Shown here one piece after another: positions 55,925 through 64,000 of a stretch of 64,000 bases of DNA. Made by a program: the position numbers and the translations under genes. Position 1 is the first letter of the stretch. Each line of letters begins with the position of its first letter. The DNA is from Mucidula mucida (taxonomy: Eukaryota > Basidiomycota > Agaricomycetes > Agaricales > Physalacriaceae): contig JADNYV010000006.1 of NCBI GenBank assembly GCA_015501055.1, forward strand, positions 607,262 through 671,261. The letters run 5' to 3'. A model generated the notes under the pieces. It was not told where the DNA came from, made no database searches, and saw only the letters and a list, made by a program, of their open reading frames with translations.

Positions 55925-56117
55925 ACAACGCCGTTTACAATCATCAGACTTATAACTTTCTCACCTCTACGGCTAATATAGGATTTGTGGGTTTCCATCA
56001 TCATCATGTTTGTCGAAACTATTGTACAGTAACTTTCAATTCATGGTTACGTTCCAGTGCTACTATCTTACAACTTTGCTATGCTGATGACTGATAATCC
56101 CTCGACCAGCTCCAGAC

Positions 56118-57208
56118 TCACCCTCTGAAGTTGTTCTTCATCTCTCTCAACTTGGCCATCACTGCACTCTCTGACGTTTCACCCGTGGCATTTCTGTTGA
56201 GTTGAGGTCGGTTCACACACCGTGCAGATCAAACGGGTCAGACATACCGAACGGCAGCATTTCCCAAACGCATGAATACGTTCCACTCCTTCTCCTCACC
56301 AATCGTCGTGAGCCCGCTAGTAATCTTTTCCTGCTTCACGAGATCGCCGAGGCGTGCAATAGCCGGGTTCTCGGGTTCGACGCTCTTTGCAAACGCGACG
56401 TTTCCGGCGGTGTACTCATGCCCGACGTGAACGACGGTTCCGCTCGGCAGTGTGGCAAGGTAAGACAGGGCTGCGTGCATTTCGTCTGCTGTGCCTTCGA
56501 AGAAACGGCCGCAGCCTCCGATGAAGAGGGTGTCGCCAGTGAACACACCGCCCGGATGCTGCTTTTGGATCGCGTCGGTTACATGGTAGCAAATGGAGTC
56601 TTGCGTATGGCAAGGAGTGGCCAGACACCTGTGTCCAAGTTGTGAGATTTACATGGCAAGCTAATTATGGTCGTACTTGATGTTTATATTTCCGAGAGTA
56701 AACTCGTCCTTGTCCTTGACTAGCGTAGTTAAAGCGGGGATCTTGTCACTGCCCCCGTAGATGGGAGCACCGGGGTATTTGGCGGCCTAAAAGTCGGTAC
56801 AGAGAGATAGAAAGTTCAATACGCAGACGTACAAATGCCTGTACAAATAGTCAGTCTTGAAATGGAGTACAAGTCGATGATGAGCCTACTTCATTCCCCC
56901 CACTATGATCAAAATGGTGATGGGTCGTGATACCAGCGACGATCTTCACATCTAAGTGGCAGAGAGATGAACGACGGTGTGGGTTGGCAACGAACACGAG
57001 GGGGAGGGCACCAACTGTGGGTTTCCGCCGCGGATGCGACCTTGGCCACGTCGAACGGGTCGACCGCCGCCGCCGTCTGGGACTCCTCGTCGATGAGCAG
57101 GTACGCGTAGTTGTCCTCGCGCACGGGCACCGGCACGACTTTCATGGCTATCGTCTGCAGGAAGCTTTTCGAAAAGGTGGATGCTCGACGCAGTGGCAGA
57201 GTCTGCAT
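56118..57208 (-). CDS. Hydroxyacylglutathione hydrolase (glyoxalase II)
   Basis: Model complement(56118-56193, 56248-56628, 56677-56786, 56833-56838, 56890-56951, 57016-57208), 275 residues. Metallo-beta-lactamase fold: THHHFDHSGGNE (metal-binding THxHxDH), ATPCHTQDS, FTGDTLFIGGCGRFFEG and HVGHEYTAGN, plus a C-terminal helical glutathione-binding part (LGNAAVRNATGETSESAVMA). It hydrolyses S-D-lactoylglutathione in methylglyoxal detoxification. The start at 57208 adds a basic leader (MQTLPLRRASTFSKSF), likely mitochondrial; MKVVPVPV at 57145 would give a cytosolic form, and an ATG at 57328 is also in frame. Exon 3 is only 6 nt (Ala-Phe). Confidence 0.93.
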
Positions 57209-57504
57209 GTGACATAATAACTGTTTGATCGAAAGATCGTTGCGCTGCGTGATCTTGATTGGACGCTTGTTGCGGTGCTGCTGAATTGCGCTTATAAGAA
57301 ACGAACGACACACAACTGTCGCGTCCATCCCCTGACCTGTTTGATGTGGATAGCTACCAGCCAGTACTCCTGATTTTTGTGTCTCCCTTTTCTTCTTCTT
57401 CCATCTTCATTCTTCCTCACTTATTATTCTTTCTTCACCTTTGGCGCGCTTCTTGCTTGTGCAGGCCACCTTTATTTTTTCTATCACGCGCCAAAGACAT
57501 TTCT

Positions 57505-58146
57505 ATGCCTGTTATTCCTTATGATGGACGAACAGAAGATGCATCATTCGTGCGTTTACTCGTTTTCTGAATCAAGACTTCATCCTTACAGTTAACAGGA
57601 TACGCAGTTCAGTGATATTCACGAACGACACTGGTGGGATTATGCCATTCAAGGCAGGTCAAACGACGCCAACGGATGCGGGAACGAAGGTCAGGAGACT
57701 CGTCCATACGAAAATTACGTGCCACTCACATTCTCCCAGCCGGCCTACCCAATTGTAATAGTGGCGGCCCACTCCTAGGAGGCAGCACCAGCACCAGCAG
57801 CGCAAGTCCCAACGCGTCCGTTATGACCGACAGCACCAGCTCGACTCACTCCTCCGGCCCAAGCACAGGGGTCATTGTCGCAGCGACCCTCATCTGTGTC
57901 GCCGTATTACTCTTCGCCGTCATGGGCTTCATTCTTCTCCGTCGCTGGCGAAAGAACCACACCGCCCCGTCCGCCGAGTTTATCCGGAACGAGAAGGCCG
58001 TACAGCGCATGCGGAATCCACTGCGTCGGAGTCTCAGGCGGCCTACACATCCGGAGGGGTTCAGCAGGATGTCCAGTGTCGAGGCACTGTTGCCAAAGCC
58101 GCCCACAGCCCATACATATCACAATCGGTCAGAGCCATCCATCTGA
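57505..58146 (+). CDS. Single-pass membrane protein with Ser/Thr-rich stalk, unknown function
   Basis: Exons 57505-57549, 57599-57689, 57740-58146 give 180 residues: MPVIPYDGRTEDASF, then HERHWWDYAIQG and a Cys-containing short ectodomain, a Ser/Thr/Gly stalk (GGSTSTSSASPNASVMTDST), one transmembrane helix (GVIVAATLICVAVLLFAVMG) and a basic cytosolic tail starting LLRRWRKNH. The layout recalls fungal cell-wall sensor-type proteins. No signal peptide is present in this model, so an upstream first exon is likely (the frame is open upstream to about 57450). Confidence 0.7.
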
Positions 58147-58396
58147 TTCGTTCCACCTCAGTCGCAGGATCATGAACTGTTGTATGGATAGTGCATCCAG
58201 CTAGACCATCAGATCACTTCCGACGACTGTATGCTCGCACTTGCCTTATTTAATGATTATCGCCCGTATCTAGACCAGTTTGCCAGTGTGATGATCCGCG
58301 ATACAGCTCCTAGTAAGTGTGGCGGCATGATTACAACCAACTCATCAGTGATGAAGATTACCAGATCTGTACAAATACAAAAATACATTACGTCCG

Positions 58397-60950
58397 CTAA
58401 TCATTAAGGATAGCCTGTACAACGTTGCCCACCCTGAGCTGCCTCAGATCAGTATACGTCTGTTAACAGAGTCAGTGCCATCTACTCAGGACGAGCCGCT
58501 ACACACCTGCCCGCATCCAACGAAAATAATAGGTTGTCCTGTAACATATGTCATAGATAATGCGGCTCCCACCTATGAACAGGCTCAGTAAACTCTGCAA
58601 GAAGTCATAGATATCAGCATCACCTTATCGTCTACAGTGTCCCACTTGGTAACAAGCATGCCATCGATCCCTCGTCCTTTCCCCATACCCCCAGATGCCG
58701 AAGAAAAATCTTTCAATGCTCGATCGAACTTTGTCAGTTGGTCAACCGCCTCATTGCCGACAAGAGCCTCGCCAACAAAAATGATCTTGTCTGGGTTATT
58801 AACAGACACGAGCTAGAACAAAGGTTAGCGAACCGAAGCTCTACAAAAGTATGGATCATAACACCTTTGCTAACGCGCGCATAAGAGGCTATGGATATCA
58901 TTCAGTGACATGGTCCGTAGCCCAGCCTGGACTACATACCTCATTATCCTGCATGCGCCCAGCAGTGTCGATCAACACAACATCAAAATCATTGTCTTTG
59001 GCTGCCACAGAACAGGTCAGTTTCAAACGATGAACACACTGCAAAGACTAACGCACCAAATGAAATCGCCTCGCGCGCAATACCCGCTGCATCCTTCCCA
59101 TAGCCGCGTTCAAACAGCTCAACCCTTCCCTTACTATCCGTAGCACCATTGACACCCAGCATGCTCAGATTCCGTACATGTACTCTCAACTGCTCTACAG
59201 CGCCACTCCTATAATAAGCTCAACTGAGATCACCACGACATAGAACAGCCATTGGGACGAACCGGAAAGTATCACACGCAGCGATCAGCACGCGAAGCCC
59301 GTTCTGAATGAGCCAAAAGCAGACTTTTGATAGATTTGTGCTCTTGCCTACACCGTTGACGCCAACAAAGGTGATGGAGTAGGGCATGCGCTGTTGGCTT
59401 GACCCAAGGGGAGAAGAAAGTTTGGTCCGTATGGACAGAAGGAGATCAGTAGACGTTTTGGGAGTGAGGATGCGCGTGAGCGAGTTGCTAAGCGCCAAGC
59501 GAACAGCCGCGTTAGTTGCTACGGTGAATGTTAGAGTTAGCAGCTAGGACCAACGCTATTGATACGTACTCTGGAAGCTGCCCGCTTTCTTTCCCAAAAG
59601 ATTCTCGCCCACACCCTCGCAGACTTTGTCCGCTATTTCTTTGGCGACGTTCTTCTTCATGAGATGCTGCTTCATTCCTTCTAGTACTGGCTTCAAATCG
59701 GCCTCTGTAAACATCTTGGATCCCGTTAAACGCGCAAAGAGTGATCCAAGGGTGCCCAAAGATCCAGTATCGGCATCCGCTTTCTTATTTCGCGCCGATT
59801 GAAGGATATTTTGAATCTTGTCGTCCTCATCTTTATCGTCCTTGCGGGACGGTTCCCAATCGGCCACGGTATACATACCGTCTTTGATCGTTCCTAGCGC
59901 ATTCTGATCAACAAGTCCCGCAAGATCATGCGAGCGGCCGACTCTATCCTCAGGTTTGTCGGTACTGTAATCCAACACTTGCATATCCTGGTCCGTAGGA
60001 GCTTCGTCGCCCCATTTGCGTTGAGCCTTGGCCTTGGATTTGCGTTTTGGGGCAGCCTCAGAGCTGAAGATGCGGTCAGCAGAGGATCATAAGAATAGTT
60101 GATGCTACGCACTCTGAGCTGTGTACGCTCTCGCCTCCGTTTACTGGCACCCGTCCCCCGCCTCTCCCACCACGTCGCCCGCCGCGACCGCGTAAACGAG
60201 CCTTGAGGGCTTGAACGTTACGCGCTATCTGTTGCTCGTCCAAAGGATCGTCCGTCGGTTGTGAAGGAACTAAACGGCAAAGTCAGTTTTAGATAATAGC
60301 GGATGATTACTCTCGTACTCTGGTCATCGGAAGAAGGGGTCGCTTCCTCCTCGGATATGACAGGTTTAATGGGGGCGCGACTCCTGGAGCTGCGATCCTG
60401 TGGACGCGATTAGTACAGTGGCGATATGTAATATTATGAACACGTACCTTTGCCTCGAGTCCACTCAAGAGACGGTCAAAGGTCTTGTCCCAGCCCGTCA
60501 ACGCCTTTGAAATATCCCACGTCGATGCCAAGGCCTCGCCCGCCAACGCCGCGCCGCTGTTCACAGTGTGCAGAGAGGCCACAAAGGCCGTCAAGAACGG
60601 ACGAAACATTTCCACAAAGAGCGTCTTGAGCGAGTCAAGCAGCTCATCGACGTATGCGAGCTGCAGAATGCGCTGGTACGCGACGACAAAGATGAGCTCA
60701 AGGTCATTGAAGAAGGTCCATTTGACTGCGTATCCACTTTTCTCGTATTTTTCCTCTGTCGTGCGGCCTTCGATGAGCGCTTCGCGGATCAGAAAGTTGA
60801 CAGGAGAGGAGGGTGATGAAGCTAGCTGGGCGGCTTCGGGGGTGAAGGACCTTGACCACAAAACAAGTCCGCCTGAGAAAAATGAATCAAATAACGCGAG
60901 ACACGGAAAGCCTACATACCTTTATGCGAAATGGAGCAATGGTCTAGCAT
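58397..60950 (-). CDS. Signal recognition particle receptor, alpha subunit
   Basis: SR-alpha GTPase, start ATG 60950 (MLDHCSISHK, across intron 1), stop 58397, about nine exons. N-terminal SRX domain (GLVLWSRSFTPEAAQLASS; VDELLDSLKTLFVEMF) that binds SR-beta at the ER, then an acidic/basic linker (RGRGGRRGGRGGGRV; KRKSKAKAQRKW), then the NG domain: TEADLKPVLEGMKQHLMKKN, G1 GVNGVGKST, DTAGRM (G3), TKWDTVDDKV (G4 region, TKxD) and GQPIIFVGCGQTYTDLRQL at the end. It docks ribosome-SRP complexes to the translocon. Exon boundaries in the linker were checked for phase only in part. Confidence 0.93.
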
Positions 60951-61203
60951 TTATTCTTGTCGCTCAACGACGTGTAAATTAGAAAGAATAGATCGTGTGT
61001 TCAGGAAAGACGCGTGATGGTCGAGGACAAGTTGCTGGCCTGCACAGCCACTCAAAGTCTAACTGAAGTCATCCCGAGTTCGTTCAATAAAAATATAATG
61101 CAGTAGTACTATATAATGCGCTCTACTTTAAATGAAGACATCAAGTCTAGAAATACAGTAACCCTCTATGCATCTAGTGTCATTAATCATCACAGTCCTT
61201 GCT

Positions 61204-63269
61204 CTACTGGCTCTGCGCATATTTCGAGCGCTGTCTAAGTAAATGGCCGTATCTCATTAAGGCCTGAAATGAATTAGAACAGGACGGCCAGGGCAAGGAA
61301 TATGGACTCACATAGTAAAATGGCATCATTAGAAACGATAGACCAGCCAAAAGCCCGGATCCGCCTCCCAGCCCAAGATTGGTGAAGAAAGCGTGTCCGA
61401 ACAGCGGGAAACACTAGCGATTGTCGAACGGAAGAGATCATTTCCAGCGAGCACCGACGCAGCATATGCAGGGTATGCCATGGTGATATACATCAGGATA
61501 CTCTGGAAGGTGAGATAGATTCCAGGGAGGTATAAAGCAGCGCCGATAATGGGAACAATCCAGTGGATGCTTTCTTTAGATGTAAACCCAAAGATAAGAA
61601 CGGAAGTGGGGATGAAAATGCTAGCAAAGAGGCCTAATTCGAGGCGCATCTCGGGGGCGATTTGGAGTCCTTTCGCTTCTGCCTTCGCGTACCGCGGCGC
61701 GACATGATACATCTGATATAAGCAGTAGAAGGTGTACTGGAAATTCATGAGAAACGGTGTAGCCAATGATAATAATAAAGACTTACGGTAATGACACCGG
61801 ACACAAGGAAACCCAAGAAGGGCAAACCGCTCGTCCCGAGATTGAAGTGGTAGATGTCGGTAAAAACCAACGGAAATGCCTCGAACCAGAGATAAAAGAT
61901 AGCATCTGAGGTAAAGTTAGTGACAGAGCATGGGAACACTAGATTCAACTCACAAACAAAGCCCAAATAAATGTTGGCGAACAACAACATGGGTTCCTTG
62001 GCAAGTATGAAAGGCCTGATCAAAGATTCCCGCAAAACCATCGCTACAGAAGCCATCTCAGAGTTCTTCTCTGTCTGCGACCGCAGCTGATTATTCCCAG
62101 TGAGCTTCCTCAACCTCTGCGCGCGCCTCAACAGTATAGTCGGCTCATACGTCTCCGGCAAGAACGCGCACAAGAACAGGAACGCGAAACTCGAAACCCA
62201 GATCAATTCATACTGGGGCCACTTCCACCCGTTGGCCTGTGCAGCGAAACCGCCGACCACGGGCCGGTGATTGGACCCGCAACCGCTCCGAGAGCCCATA
62301 TTCCAAGCACATACGCAAGTTGGTGCATAGGGTAGATGTCCCCCATTGATGCACCGCCAGTGGCCAACGCGGGACTACCGAAGAAACCCGTAAGGAAGCG
62401 GAATGCCAGCACGGTTTGAATGTTTGTTGCGGTTATGATCGGGATTTGGAAGATGATGAACAGGAAGAGTGTGCCCATGTAGATCGTGTTGCGTCCAAAC
62501 ACCGGCATCTCCTGTAGAGGAGCGAGCAGCATTGGTCCTGTGCCGTAGCCTTGAAGTCAAATCAGAATGTGATTCTCCTAGAAAACGGAGAGGAACACCA
62601 ACCGATGATGTATAACGTTAGACCCAGCGTCGCATGCGTGAGCGAGATGTTGAAATCTTGCATTAGCCCCGGTATTGAGGGAGTATAGATAGCAGATCCA
62701 ATATAGACACTGAACGTCAAAAGACTGATATTAAACGCCACAAAAGCGCGTTTAGTGGGCGACCAATTCCTGAAGAGCGTCAGTCAGTACGGTTGAAGTA
62801 CATTTAAGAAATATCAAAGTAAGTACCTTGGATTTTCTGGATCATCATCGCCATACCATCCCACAAGATACGGATCAGTTGGTAGCTTTTCAATAGGCTG
62901 CTCCACTATCGTCGACTCCCGCTTCATAGTAGTGTCCGGCGTTATCGCGCCTTTTTCGACATCTGCTGTGAACATGGACATTGGAGGCTGTTCCCCATCA
63001 ATCAACGTCGGAGCCTGCGATAGTGGACGACGCTCAACATCCACTTCGGATAGAGGGCGAGGTTGATCATCCCTAGACATCGTCTCATTGTCGTACGCAG
63101 AGATGATGTCGGAATTTCTCTTGTTGGGTGGTACGAACGGCAAAGAGAGCGAGAACGATGAAGGCACGACAAAATCAGGCTTCTGGTCAGCGTACGGTAG
63201 AAGCTTGCCGTTCGACGCGAGATTTATGATCTGGCCGAATGTAGAGTCGCGAATGATGTCGACGACCAT
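61204..63269 (-). pseudogene. MFS transporter (drug:H+ antiporter type) with a one-base frameshift
   Basis: A 12-TM major facilitator, start ATG 63269 (MVVDIIRDSTFGQIINLASN), stop 61204. A long acidic cytosolic N terminus ends in GWYGDDDPENPRNWS, followed by TM1 and the family motif GYGTGPMLLAPLQEMPVFGR, then GSPALATGGASMGDIY and WGWKWPQ-like NGWKWPQYELIW, all of the DHA1 multidrug/polyamine branch. Near 61409-61411 the frame shifts: DLFRSTIASV is in one frame and FPLFGHAFFTNLGLGGGSGL in the next, as if a T were missing from a TTT run. The rest to RQRSKYAQSQ is intact. It is either a recent pseudogene or a homopolymer error. Confidence 0.82.
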
Positions 63270-64000
63270 CTTGGCGGGGGAACGGAGGTGGAGAAGGGAG
63301 ATGTGATTGAACAAGCTCTGTGTTAGATCCCTTTATAGCTCCAGCCTTGTGCCCATTTTGACTCTGACACGTTCATTAGTGAGCGCGCATTGTTGATTAT
63401 TAAAAAGGGATGTGCGAGGGGGCAGAGACCATTCGTCATCGGCGAATTCGAAGGGAACTGAATAATCCAAGAATAATCAGACACCTATCCTGTCGATCAA
63501 GCAGGACCACCCGCCCGTTGCCGCTCCATCAGTAGGAGACGTTGAGTGATTCATCTCACTTGCGGAACCGTGATGGCATCCCGATAGTCAGCACACCAGA
63601 GTATTTTCCAGCGAGGGAGCCTGAGCACCCAGTAGTGCCGTCCAGCCCGTCCTTTAGCCTCACCCTCTGCCCAGAGATCGAGATTTGTTTCAGAGAAAGT
63701 ACGAGAGCGTTGGTAGTGTCGACAACACATTGAAGACCTCGTTTCCGGTGTGGTCGGGAAACGCTTCGTAATGTATGTCTAACAAGATTTGAATCCGATC
63801 CTATCTATGTTCAATGCAATGCAATAGGATTTGAAGGCACCCACAAGGCAGCACAAGGCCGACTGTCATAAGCCCGGCATCGGATTCGCGTCGAATTCTT
63901 TTGAGTGCTGGCTGAAAAGGAGAATTGCAACATCGTCGACCTCGGTAAACACAACGTCGATGCTTGTTGAGTACACAGGGTATCGAACACGTTTTTGGCG
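63270..64000. other. Right-edge intergenic, no gene seen
   Basis: 730 nt upstream of the MFS gene to the window edge. The plus-strand frame at 63542-63733 shows no family feature. Confidence 0.45.

Noticed and set aside
1..64000. CRISPR array, rRNA or complete transposon
   Set aside because: No regularly spaced repeats, no ribosomal RNA-like sequence and no transposase or reverse transcriptase motif were found on either strand.

Overview
The window is nuclear DNA of a filamentous basidiomycete, most likely an Agaricomycete. The evidence is gene-dense sequence cut by many short introns (mostly 45-60 nt, GT...AG, often with a CTAAT/CTGAC-like branch site), and proteins typical of mushrooms: a macrofage-activating-glycoprotein homologue, a fungal Cu-type metallothionein, a Ser-rich EDC4/Ge-1 and PIWI Argonautes. 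I rebuilt gene models by hand by joining frames across introns. Where exon coordinates are given, their phases add up to one open frame.

Layout. 0-7 kb: 3' two thirds of an Argonaute gene (AGO-1), a decayed short-chain dehydrogenase, a SET-domain gene and a secreted six-hairpin glycosidase. 8.2-16.6 kb: RecQ helicase, F-box protein, cyclin L, HMG-box factor. 17.2-20.8 kb: a second, complete Argonaute (AGO-2) facing AGO-1. 22.2-30.9 kb, all on the minus strand: EDC4-like decapping scaffold, SSF1/Peter Pan Brix protein, short-chain dehydrogenase. 32.3-39.5 kb: cytochrome c haem lyase, nitronate monooxygenase NMO-A, a predicted mitochondrial protein and two fungal proteins of unknown role. 39.6-43.3 kb: a decayed Rab geranylgeranyltransferase alpha gene (BET4-like) with an inverted partial copy. 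43.5-48 kb: macrofage-activating-glycoprotein homologue, second nitronate monooxygenase NMO-B, a short unknown gene. 48.8-50.6 kb: a head-to-head inverted duplication of one small unknown gene, one copy having lost its start codon. 51.5 kb: a 33-residue metallothionein. 52.7-54.9 kb: third copy of the BET4-associated repeat, a frameshifted riboflavin kinase, relics. 55-64 kb: SFT2 Golgi protein, glyoxalase II, a single-pass membrane protein, SRP receptor alpha and an MFS transporter with a one-base frameshift.

Most genes are unrelated housekeeping or secretory genes and I see no metabolic cluster. The most interesting features are the two Argonaute paralogues, which encode their fourth catalytic residue on a conserved 8-nt microexon but differ in it (Asp versus His); the GC-AG introns and microexons in RecQ, glyoxalase II, SFT2 and NMO-A; and several duplications (the two NMO genes, the 49 kb palindromic gene pair, the dispersed BET4 fragments). 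I found no complete transposon, CRISPR array, rRNA or convincing tRNA.
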